From Chlamydiae bacterium RIFCSPLOWO2_12_FULL_49_12 (lineage in GTDB: Bacteria; Chlamydiota; Chlamydiia; Chlamydiales; Rhabdochlamydiaceae): 64,000 nucleotides of DNA. The stretch is from assembly GCA_001796315.1 (NCBI GenBank), contig MGME01000011.1, positions 1 to 64,000 of the forward strand. The letters run 5' to 3'. Within the stretch, counting starts at the first letter, position 1; every line of letters starts with the position of its first letter. Made by a program: the position numbers and the translations under genes. The notes under the pieces are model-generated. The model made no database searches. It worked only from the letters and a program-made list of their open reading frames with translations, and was not told where the DNA came from. This document shows, piece after piece, positions 33,860 through 41,166 of the stretch.

Positions 33860-35078
33860 AGGTATAGGAGGGGGAGCGGCGCTCAGAGCGGGGCCGCCAT
33901 TTTTGAGCGAGGCCCTCTGCAGCAAAATGGACGCTGCGTCTTCCGTAGGTGCCGTTGATGCTCTCCATCACACGGATGAAGGCCTCTTTTTTTAAAGAGA
34001 GATCGGAAGGAGCGAGGAGGTCGAGCTGGACGGTTTTTTCATTTACGATCTCTGTAAGAAAGATCCCGGCCTTTTTGTAGACGGCGCCTTTGCTAAAAAT
34101 ACCGTCTAGACAGCGATAGGCAGCCTGGATGAGCGTTGGAGGATAGGCGGTCGCACAAGGAAGAGTCAGAGTGGCAGATCGATGGCCTTGCCTTGCCGAA
34201 TAGACAAAGAGCCCGATCACGCCGGCGCATCCTCGATGTCTCCCGAGCTTTTCTGCTGCGCTTGCCGTAAAGTGGGCGATTGCCTCTTTAAGCTCCTCTA
34301 AAGAAGAGAGCGGCTGCCCAAAGGAGCGCGATGAGAGAAGAGTTTTCGGAAGCTCTTCTTTACGGATTTTTCCGATGCAAGCCACTCCTTTAAGTTCGAG
34401 TGCTGTCTTTAAGGCTTGCACATTGAGATGCGAGCGGATCCATGCTTCATTAGCCTCTCGAAGCTGCCATGCCGTTCGGACGCCTGCCTTTTGAAGGGAG
34501 AGGCTCCAGCGCTTTCCAATGCCCCAGACCTCTTCGACGGGAAAATGAGAGAGGGCCGCTTTGATCTCGCTCTCTTCCAAGAGGAGTCTTACTCCGTCTC
34601 CCTTCTTGGCCAGTCTGTTTGCCGCTTTGGCAAGCGTCTTCGTTTTGCTCACTCCAAAAGCCGTAGGAATGCCCGTCCACTTCCTGATGCGCGCGATGAT
34701 CTCTCTTGCGCGCTTTTCCAGCTCGGATGGGGGCATATCGGGAAAAGAGAGAAAGGATTCATCGATGGAGTAGACCTCGACGGGATAGCCAAACTCTTCT
34801 ATGACGGAGACAACGCGTTGCGAGAGGTCTCCGTAGAGAGCGAAATTTGAAGAGAGAACCTCGACTTTTTCCTTGAGGAAACACTCGCGGAGTTCGAAGG
34901 CGGGAGCTCCCATGGGAATCCCTAACGCCTTGGCTTCCTGAGAACGGGCAATGACGCAGCCGTCGTTGCTGGAGAGGACGACGACGGCTTGTCCTTCGAG
35001 CTTCGGTTGGAAGAGACGCTCGCAGGAGACGTAGAAGTTGTTGCAATCGATCAAGCCAAGCAAGCTGTTTTCGGACAA
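33819..35078 (-). CDS. umuC: DNA polymerase V catalytic subunit UmuC
   Basis: A Y-family translesion polymerase subunit of about 419 residues, matching E. coli UmuC (422). The catalytic carboxylates are present in LIDCNNFYVSCERLF and in YSIDESFLSF, with the helix-hairpin-helix and little-finger regions following. The frame extends upstream to 35195 within umuD, but homology begins at a GLIDCNN segment. I place the start at a TTG at 35078, four to five bases after the umuD stop, with no ATG available nearby. It forms an operon with umuD and hpt. It converges with the dehydrogenase gene with a 41-base antisense overlap. Confidence 0.9.
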   Translation of the reverse strand: MSENSLLGLIDCNNFYVSCERLFQPKLEGQAVVVLSSNDGCVIARSQEAKALGIPMGAPAFELRECFLKEKVEVLSSNFALYGDLSQRVVSVIEEFGYPVEVYSIDESFLSFPDMPPSELEKRAREIIARIRKWTGIPTAFGVSKTKTLAKAANRLAKKGDGVRLLLEESEIKAALSHFPVEEVWGIGKRWSLSLQKAGVRTAWQLREANEAWIRSHLNVQALKTALELKGVACIGKIRKEELPKTLLSSRSFGQPLSSLEELKEAIAHFTASAAEKLGRHRGCAGVIGLFVYSARQGHRSATLTLPCATAYPPTLIQAAYRCLDGIFSKGAVYKKAGIFLTEIVNEKTVQLDLLAPSDLSLKKEAFIRVMESINGTYGRRSVHFAAEGLAQKWRPRSERRSPSYTSKWEELPVCKNGG

Positions 35079-35082
35079 GGCT

Positions 35083-35547
35083 TTAGAATCCCTTGGGAAG
35101 ATGACAGTTGTGGATGACGTAAGTAACCACTCCCCAGATTTGAAAATCCTTTTCGGAATCGACCTTGAGTGGAGGAAATGCGGGATTTTCGGCAACGAGA
35201 TAGAGGGCGTCTTTCGTACGGCGGATCCGCTTGACGGTAAATTCTCCGTCTACCACGGCAATGACAATCTGACCTTCTTGGGGATCAAGCGCGCGATCGA
35301 CAATCAAGATATCTTTGCTGTGGATGCGGGCGTCGGCCATCGATTCTCCGCAGACGCGGACAAAAAAAGTGGCGGCTCGATGTTTGATGAGAAGCTCGTT
35401 CAGGTCGAGACTTTTTTCAATGCAGTCGTCTGCCGGGGAGGGAAAACCCGCCCGCACTTGTGTCGAAAAGAGGGGAAGCAGACAAGCCGTCTTTGTGTCG
35501 GGGAGAAAAAACTCAAGCCTCTCATCCTTGTTTTTTTCTGCTTTCAT
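35083..35547 (-). CDS. umuD: DNA polymerase V subunit UmuD (LexA-like autoprotease)
   Basis: A 154-residue LexA/UmuD-type protein that self-cleaves and then partners UmuC for mutagenic repair. The catalytic dyad is visible as Ser69 in VCGESMAD and Lys106 in FTVKRI. The predicted cleavage point is Ala33-Gly34 in VRAGFPSPAD, as in E. coli UmuD. The N-terminal ~30 residues are longer than in E. coli (139 residues). No clear SOS box is visible before the gene; it lies 21 bases after hpt, so expression may follow that operon. Confidence 0.93.
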   Translation of the reverse strand: MKAEKNKDERLEFFLPDTKTACLLPLFSTQVRAGFPSPADDCIEKSLDLNELLIKHRAATFFVRVCGESMADARIHSKDILIVDRALDPQEGQIVIAVVDGEFTVKRIRRTKDALYLVAENPAFPPLKVDSEKDFQIWGVVTYVIHNCHLPKGF

Positions 35548-35568
35548 AAAAACTTTGCCGATAGAGCG

Positions 35569-36162
35569 CTACTCACAGTTGAGGTTGTCTGCGACATAGA
35601 TTCCTGGAAGCTCTCTGTAACGTTCTTTGTAGTCTAGTCCGTAACCGATGACAAAGCGATCGTCGATTTCAAATAGGGAGAAATCGGGGCGGTAGGAAGT
35701 GGCTTTGGGGCTCTTTTTAAAGAGAAGCACCAGAGTTTTCAGCGTTTTGGGAGCGTGAGCTTGTAATCTTTGCACCAAAGTAGAAAGCGTCATGCCGGAG
35801 TCGAAGATATCATCGATGAGAAGGACATTTTTTCCTTGAAGATCCAAATGTCGTGTCTCATCGACGATCAACTCGCCTCGTTCAGTTCCCCTTGCTCCAT
35901 AACTGCTTGCTTTGAGGAACTCAACGGAGAGGGGGAGCCGGAGGCGTTTGACAAGGTCGGCAAGCAATAGAAAGGAGCCTTTAAGGACGGCTACAACAAC
36001 AAGAGGCTCGCCTGCATACTCCTCGTTGATCTGTAGGGCGGCCTTTTCGATTCTCTCGATGATCTCTTCTTCTGAGATCATTAATTGGAGAGGGGGCAAG
36101 GCGGCAGGAAGCCTGAATGCGAACAAAAGAAAAAAAAGAAAAAAAAACAACGCGCGGCTCAT
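35569..36162 (-). CDS. hpt: hypoxanthine(-guanine) phosphoribosyltransferase with odd N-terminus
   Basis: An enzyme converting hypoxanthine or guanine plus PRPP to nucleotide. The PRPP loop VLLIDDIFDSGMTLSTL and the VVAVLKGSFLLLADL and GYGLDYKERYRELP regions are diagnostic of bacterial Hpt. The start is unclear. The longest frame adds a very hydrophobic, signal-like stretch (MSRALFFFLFFLLFAF...LPAA) before the family domain. An ATG at 36081 gives MISEEEIIERI, but family members usually have about ten residues before this segment, which points to a TTG at 36099 or to the long form. No start has a good ribosome-binding site. It heads umuD by 21 bases. Confidence 0.9.
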   Translation of the reverse strand: MSRALFFFLFFLLFAFRLPAALPPLQLMISEEEIIERIEKAALQINEEYAGEPLVVVAVLKGSFLLLADLVKRLRLPLSVEFLKASSYGARGTERGELIVDETRHLDLQGKNVLLIDDIFDSGMTLSTLVQRLQAHAPKTLKTLVLLFKKSPKATSYRPDFSLFEIDDRFVIGYGLDYKERYRELPGIYVADNLNCE

Positions 36163-36190
36163 GAAGTAAGAAGATAGCAGCCGGTTTTTT

Positions 36191-37210
36191 TTAACTCAAG
36201 CGACGCCATTTTCTTCCTTCGGCATAGTATCCGGGAGTAATTTTATGGATGACGGGAGGAATCTTGAAGGGAAGAAAGGGGAAGGAGCCGATCCAGAGGT
36301 GGAACTGGGTGCGCGTCGCCTCATCCAGGCAGTGCTCCCCGTAGGCTCGCTTCAAGTAGGAAAGAGGGTTTTTGAGACAGTTTGCAAGAAGAGATTGCGG
36401 ACCAAAGGGACGCTCTTCGATTTCAAATTCCTCCTCCTTAAGCCACTCATTGGGAAATTGTTGACGGATCAGAGGGTGGGCAAAAATCCACCCTTGCTCA
36501 TTAGAGGGGGTAGTTCCGTTCTCTAGGATGAAAATGTCACAGAGTGCATAGGCTTTGGGTTCATACCCAAGAAGGGAACGTCTCATTGCGGGATCGAGTT
36601 TTATGCAGTAGTGCCGGATCAGTTTAACAGGGAGAGACTCTTCAAACACCACTCCTTTGTTTTTTAAAAGCGGGATTAGGGAGTTGAGGAGGGGCAGATC
36701 TTCTTTTTTCACCGCGTAATCTATGTCGTCGTCCCAGGGAATAATCCCCTGTGTGCGCGCCTCTCCCAGAGCAGATCCGGAAAAGAGGATGTAGGGAAGA
36801 TTGGCTTCTTTGGCTGTTTGATGCACGATGCGATGGATCTCGTAGAGTTGATCGATCACCTCTTTAGAGGTGGCGGGGATCTCTTTGTCCGATCTTGCCG
36901 AGAAGGTGTGGGGAAGAAGAGAGCCCGCAGCTTTGAAGATCGATCCGAGAAGCGTGAAGGGGAGGGTAAGCATTGCCAAGGCAACGGCGGCCACTTTTAA
37001 AACAAGAGGGGGAAGAGAGGCTTTGGGATCGGTCCAGAAATGAATCGCGGTGCGAAGAGATTCTAAAAGAGAAAAGCCGCTCCTTTCCAATCCATTAAAC
37101 TCATAGCCGTAAGGAAGAGGATCGCACCCTCCAAAAAAATGACCCATCGAGTGGAACAAAGAGGAAGAGCGATAACCCGGATCCAAACCAAAACTGCTAG
37201 AACAGCTCAT
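36191..37210 (-). CDS. LicD-family nucleotidyl/phosphotransferase-like protein with membrane segment
   Basis: A 339-residue protein with a LicD domain in its C-terminal two thirds. The LicD signature GSALGEARTQGIIPWDDDID lies at 145-164, with catalytic acidic residues DDDID. LicD proteins transfer phosphocholine or related groups to cell-surface glycans. The N-terminal ~100 residues are unusual: a Ser/Gly-rich leader, then a hydrophobic stretch (about 69-97) that could anchor the protein in a membrane. The substrate is unknown; eukaryotic fukutin-type homologues exist. It lies 28 bases before hpt in the same direction and is divergent from treY by 76 bases. Confidence 0.82.
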   Translation of the reverse strand: MSCSSSFGLDPGYRSSSLFHSMGHFFGGCDPLPYGYEFNGLERSGFSLLESLRTAIHFWTDPKASLPPLVLKVAAVALAMLTLPFTLLGSIFKAAGSLLPHTFSARSDKEIPATSKEVIDQLYEIHRIVHQTAKEANLPYILFSGSALGEARTQGIIPWDDDIDYAVKKEDLPLLNSLIPLLKNKGVVFEESLPVKLIRHYCIKLDPAMRRSLLGYEPKAYALCDIFILENGTTPSNEQGWIFAHPLIRQQFPNEWLKEEEFEIEERPFGPQSLLANCLKNPLSYLKRAYGEHCLDEATRTQFHLWIGSFPFLPFKIPPVIHKITPGYYAEGRKWRRLS

Positions 37211-37286
37211 ACGAGGACTTGAAATTTGAAGTGACTTGGATAGAAGCCGTCAGTTATAGAGAAAAAGAGAGAAGCATTCCAGAAAA

Positions 37287-39848
37287 ATGGAAAAAAAATT
37301 GCGACTGCCCACTTCCATCTATCGCTTGCAGCTCCATCAAAAATTTAATTTTAGACAGGCCGCTGCCGTCCTGCCCTACCTCAAAGAGTTAGGGATCGAA
37401 GCGATCTACTGTTCTCCCTTCTTTAAGGCCTGCAGTCCGCATGGCTATGACATCACCGACCCTTCCCGCTTCAATCCTCTGATCGGAACCGAGAAGGATT
37501 TTTTACATTTATGTGCAGAGCTTAAAAAACATCAGATGGAGCAGATCATCGATATCGTTCCCAATCACATGGGCATCTGTAAGGGGGAAAACCGCTGGTG
37601 GCAAGAGGTGTTGAAAAGGGGGAAAAAATCGCCTTTTGCTTCCTTTTTTGACATCGACTGGGAGAGTGAAAAGCCGGCTTTAAAAGGGAAGGTGCTTCTG
37701 CCTCTTTTGGGAGCTTCTTACGCCGCATGCCTCAAGAGAAAGGAGATTGTGCTGTGCCAAGAGGAGGGCGAGTTCTTTTTTCGCTATCTCAACTACACGT
37801 TTCCCATAGCTCCTGAAACCTACCCTCTTTTCATTGACTCAAAGGGCGCAAGAAAAGAGCGGATGCAAAACACGCTTCAAACCATCAACCGCTCCTCACG
37901 CCGGCTCCATGCGCTTCTTGAGAGACAACACTACCGCCTTGCCTCTTTTCGAGCAGGAGGGCAGGAGGTCAACTACCGCCGGTTTTTTAATTTCAATGAT
38001 CTTGTCGCTCTGCGCATCGAACGAGAAGAGGTATTACAAGCCCATCACCGAAAAGTCTTCGATCTTGCTCGAAAAAAGCTCATTCAGGGGATCCGTATCG
38101 ACCATCCCGACGGCCTCTATGATCCCAAGCGCTACCTTGAGAGAGTCAAAGAGGAGACGCATCTTCCGCTCTTTTTGGAAAAGATCCTAGATCCGCATGA
38201 AAAGCTTCCCGAAGAGTGGCCTGTGGAAGGAACGGTGGGGTATGATTTTCTCAATTGTTTGACCGCACTCTTTGTAGATAAGAGACAAGAGAAAGCCATC
38301 AGCGCGGCCTATGAACGATTTGTTAAAAAGCGTCTTGATTTTGGCGATCTCCTCTACGAGAAGAAGAAATTCTTTGCAAAGAGCTACATGGGGAGCGAAT
38401 TGAGGCGGCTGGGAAGGATGCTGGAGGAGATTGCCGAACTTGAGATCTGCTTTCGAGACTTGACCCGGCGCGACTTAACAGAGGCCGTTACAGAGGTGAT
38501 CGCCTGCTTTCCCGTCTATCGCACCTACATTGGCCCGAAGACAAAATCGCCCTCGAAGCGAGATGAAAGCTTCATGCAAGAAGCGCTTCAAAGAGCCCGC
38601 AAGCGCAACCCCAAGCGCGAGAGCGCCCTCTTTCAGCTGATCGAAGAGCTTCTCATGCTCCGCCTTCAGGGAAACAAGAGCAGCCAAAGGGTCTTTCGCC
38701 GCTTTGTCTTGCGCTTCCAACAGTTTACAGGACCCATCATGGCGCGCGGGCTGGAAGACATCTCTTTTTACCTCTACAATCGCCTCCTCTCTTTGAACGA
38801 GGTGGGGGGGGATCCCCGCCATTTCGGGATCTCTGCCGAAGAGTTCCATCAGTACGCCAAAGAAAAGCACCACCGATGGCCCCATACTGTTCTTGCGACC
38901 TCTACGCACGACACCAAGCGGAGCGAAGACGTGCGCATGCGTCTCAACGTCTTGAGCGAACTTCCTCAAGAGTGGGAGGCGTGCATCCTTCTTTGGAAAG
39001 AGCTCAACCATATCCGGAAGCGCCGCGATTTCCCGGGCCCCAATACCGAATATTTTATCTACCAAATGCTCGTCGGCCTGTGGCCCGAACACGAGCTCGC
39101 CTCCCGCGAGTGGAGGGAATTTAAGGGAAGGCTCTGGAACAATCTGTTAAAGTCGATCAGGGAGGCGCGGGAGGAGACCTGCTGGGAGAGTCCCGATGAA
39201 CAATACGAGAAGTGCGTCAAACACTTTCTCTTTGGAATTTTAGACCGCGAGAAAAATGGCGCTTTTTTCGACTCCTTTCTTCCCTTTGTCAAAAAGGTGA
39301 TTCCTCTGGGTCATCTCAATTCTCTTTCTTCTCTTGTGATCAAACTCGGATCGCCGGGAATTGTAGATGTCTATCAAGGCAATGAATCGTGGAATTTTGT
39401 CTGGGTCGATCCCGACAATCGAAGGGACGTCGACTACGGAGAGCTTAAGAGGCAGCTTGAGCGAACTCGCGTCACTCATCTTAAAGAGACGGGCGATTTA
39501 AAACTCTATCTCTATCAAAAAGGGCTCCGCTTAAGAAGAGAGCATCCCGCGCTCTTTTTGGATGGAGAGTATTTGCCCATCCGCGCTGTGGGGGAAAGAG
39601 CGGAACGTGTTGTTGCCTTCATGAGAAAACAGGAAAAAAAGGTCGTCCTGGTGGTTGCGGGAAGATTTTTTTCCCAACACCTCTTTTGGGAGGAGACAGC
39701 GTTGAATCTTCCCTTTGGAGGAACATTCGTCGATCTCTTTTCGGAACAGAGGTTCTCCCTTAAAAAAGGAAAAAATCCCCTTGCCCCCCTTTTGAACGCC
39801 TATCCCTTTGCGCTTTTATACTCAAACAACTTGAGAGAAATAGGCTGA
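37287..39848 (+). CDS. treY: malto-oligosyltrehalose synthase (TreY)
   Basis: An 853-residue GH13-family enzyme that converts the reducing end of a maltodextrin to a trehalosyl unit. The start TSIYRLQLHQKFNFRQAAAVLPYLKELG is classic TreY; IYCSPFFKACSPHGYDITDP, IDIVPNHMG and GIRIDHPDGLYDP are the conserved catalytic-barrel regions, and ATSTHDTKRSEDVRMR is a TreY hallmark near residue 540. The length is close to that of known TreY enzymes. TreZ, which releases trehalose, is not in the window. It is divergent from licD, and its 3' side faces a 320-base gap with two palindromic features. Confidence 0.93.
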   Translation: MEKKLRLPTSIYRLQLHQKFNFRQAAAVLPYLKELGIEAIYCSPFFKACSPHGYDITDPSRFNPLIGTEKDFLHLCAELKKHQMEQIIDIVPNHMGICKGENRWWQEVLKRGKKSPFASFFDIDWESEKPALKGKVLLPLLGASYAACLKRKEIVLCQEEGEFFFRYLNYTFPIAPETYPLFIDSKGARKERMQNTLQTINRSSRRLHALLERQHYRLASFRAGGQEVNYRRFFNFNDLVALRIEREEVLQAHHRKVFDLARKKLIQGIRIDHPDGLYDPKRYLERVKEETHLPLFLEKILDPHEKLPEEWPVEGTVGYDFLNCLTALFVDKRQEKAISAAYERFVKKRLDFGDLLYEKKKFFAKSYMGSELRRLGRMLEEIAELEICFRDLTRRDLTEAVTEVIACFPVYRTYIGPKTKSPSKRDESFMQEALQRARKRNPKRESALFQLIEELLMLRLQGNKSSQRVFRRFVLRFQQFTGPIMARGLEDISFYLYNRLLSLNEVGGDPRHFGISAEEFHQYAKEKHHRWPHTVLATSTHDTKRSEDVRMRLNVLSELPQEWEACILLWKELNHIRKRRDFPGPNTEYFIYQMLVGLWPEHELASREWREFKGRLWNNLLKSIREAREETCWESPDEQYEKCVKHFLFGILDREKNGAFFDSFLPFVKKVIPLGHLNSLSSLVIKLGSPGIVDVYQGNESWNFVWVDPDNRRDVDYGELKRQLERTRVTHLKETGDLKLYLYQKGLRLRREHPALFLDGEYLPIRAVGERAERVVAFMRKQEKKVVLVVAGRFFSQHLFWEETALNLPFGGTFVDLFSEQRFSLKKGKNPLAPLLNAYPFALLYSNNLREIG

Positions 39849-39864
39849 TTTAGACAATCAGACC

Positions 39865-39880
39865 TTGAAACATGTTTCAA
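39865..39880. repeat. perfect 16-bp palindrome after treY
   Basis: TTGAAACATGTTTCAA is a perfect palindrome 17 bases after the treY stop. It could be a protein-binding site or a short element remnant; no poly-T follows, so a terminator role is weak. Confidence 0.4.
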
Positions 39881-39942
39881 CAACTTCGGAGGAATGGAGC
39901 GGCTCCGATAGCTTTGAGAAGCTGTGCAGCATGTCCTTTGAT

Positions 39943-40132
39943 ATCATCTCGACTTTGCAACTTTTTGGACCCGCCTGCCTCGTCTATTTGCTCTCGGACG
40001 TTCGACCTACGGTCGAACTGGGAGATTCTTTAAATCAGGAAGGGGTTTTTAACCCCTTCCTGGTTTAAATAACTCCCCCGAGAGCAAATATCTCGAGGCC
40101 TTCGGGCCCAAAAAGTTGCATGTCGAGATCAT
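39943..40132. repeat. family II long palindromic element, full copy
   Basis: A ~190-base nested inverted repeat. The outer arms start ATCTCGACTTTGCAACTTTT and end with its inverse. A middle pair TATTTGCTCTCGG/CCGAGAGCAAATA follows, with a small side hairpin (GTTCGACC-TAC-GGTCGAAC, 40000-40018). The central hairpin has AGGAAGGGGTT paired with AACCCCTTCCT (40037-40061). The outer CTCGACTTTG tips and central GGAAGGG hairpin link it to the copies at 41002 and 41267. It fills most of the gap between treY and the carbonic anhydrase gene; no gene is supported there. Confidence 0.82.
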
Positions 40133-40168
40133 TCCTGACCCATACGAGGGCCATTGGATTTCTTTTCC

Positions 40169-40984
40169 TTAATCTTCTACTGCACGGATATTGTGAAAGG
40201 GCAACGTGATCAAAGGTACTATGCTTACAGACCTTCCAAGAAGAGGCTGTGTGTATGAGCCATCGCTAGCAATGGGTTCTAACGTTTCTAGTTGGGATTT
40301 TGAAAATTCAATAGGATTCGTCAGAACAATCCATTTGACAGCTGGAGCGAGGTCTCCTGATGTTTTGCCCCCTAGATATCTGAAAATACATGAGTGGCGC
40401 AAGGGTAGCAGTTTTGCTATACAAATCTCTTCTTTTAACACCATCTTCTTTTCTAAGCTTTCTTCTGAGGAGAGTTCTTTGGATGATTTGGGAAATTGAT
40501 TTAAGAGTGCTTGATAGGCTGCGTTCATTGCACCTTTTATTATAAAGGCGCCAACAACAGCAAGCTTTTTACTATCACTTTGATGAACAAAGTGAACCTC
40601 TGCTCTTGCGCGCTTACCATTGACTGTATGCTCAGAGGGGACGTGAAAATGAAACTGTATTAAGTGGTATGTGTCACCGTCAACCACAATATCATTACCA
40701 TCGATAATCGCCCCTTCTGTAGGGTCTATCTGAACCATATATTCGGAAGATAAGTTTCGTTCGGACAAATCTTCATGAACCACCTTAATTGTTCCATTAA
40801 AGGGTTTTGTATACGAAAATTCAACTGTTTGTGGGAAACTAAAATCTATTGGGGATTTTAACTCGGCTTTAGACTGGGTCTTTGCAGTAGATCTAGGATT
40901 GTTCTCATCAGCATGAAGACTAATTAACGCAAATGAAACAAGTATAACGCCAAGTATCTTTTTTCTGTTTTTATTTAATTTCAT
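40169..40984 (-). CDS. alpha-carbonic anhydrase-like protein, exported
   Basis: A 271-residue protein with an N-terminal signal peptide (hydrophobic residues 10-24, cleavage near LHADEN). The alpha-carbonic anhydrase core is clear: SPIDF (44-48), then FHFHVPSEHTVNGK and AEVHFVH, giving zinc ligands His112, His114 and His131, and WIVLTNPIEFSKSQL near the end. The proton-shuttle/substrate Thr region (LTTPPC in active enzymes) reads TSGDLAP here, so activity is uncertain. The gene is visibly AT-richer than its neighbours and lies between palindromic elements, which suggests horizontal acquisition. Function would be hydration of carbon dioxide at the cell surface if active. Confidence 0.85.
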   Translation of the reverse strand: MKLNKNRKKILGVILVSFALISLHADENNPRSTAKTQSKAELKSPIDFSFPQTVEFSYTKPFNGTIKVVHEDLSERNLSSEYMVQIDPTEGAIIDGNDIVVDGDTYHLIQFHFHVPSEHTVNGKRARAEVHFVHQSDSKKLAVVGAFIIKGAMNAAYQALLNQFPKSSKELSSEESLEKKMVLKEEICIAKLLPLRHSCIFRYLGGKTSGDLAPAVKWIVLTNPIEFSKSQLETLEPIASDGSYTQPLLGRSVSIVPLITLPFHNIRAVED

Positions 40985-41001
40985 AAATTATGTTCCAATT
41001 G

Positions 41002-41166
41002 AACTCGACTTTGTACGTTTTTTGACGCCATCTTTCGGGAGAGCGGCTCCCATGTCGCAATTAATTTCTTAGGAAGGGTTGCTTTAACCCTTCCTTCGAA
41101 ATTAATTGCAGCCTGGGAGCCGCCTCCTCGAAATCCGGCTGTCAAAAACCGTACAAAGTCGAGGTT
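41002..41166. repeat. family II long palindromic element, full copy
   Basis: A 165-base inverted repeat. The tips AACTCGACTTTGTAC and GTACAAAGTCGAGGTT match; GGCTCCCATGTCGCAATTAATTT pairs with its inverse around 41099-41123, and the central hairpin is GGAAGGGTT-gcttt-AACCCTTCC (41072-41094). It sits between the carbonic anhydrase start and a degraded ATPase gene. The sequence at 41267-41358 repeats its left half almost exactly. Confidence 0.85.

Noticed and set aside
38475-39092. A 205-codon minus-strand frame inside treY
   Set aside because: It lies antisense to the strongly conserved treY; composition mirrors the main gene and no start signal is present.
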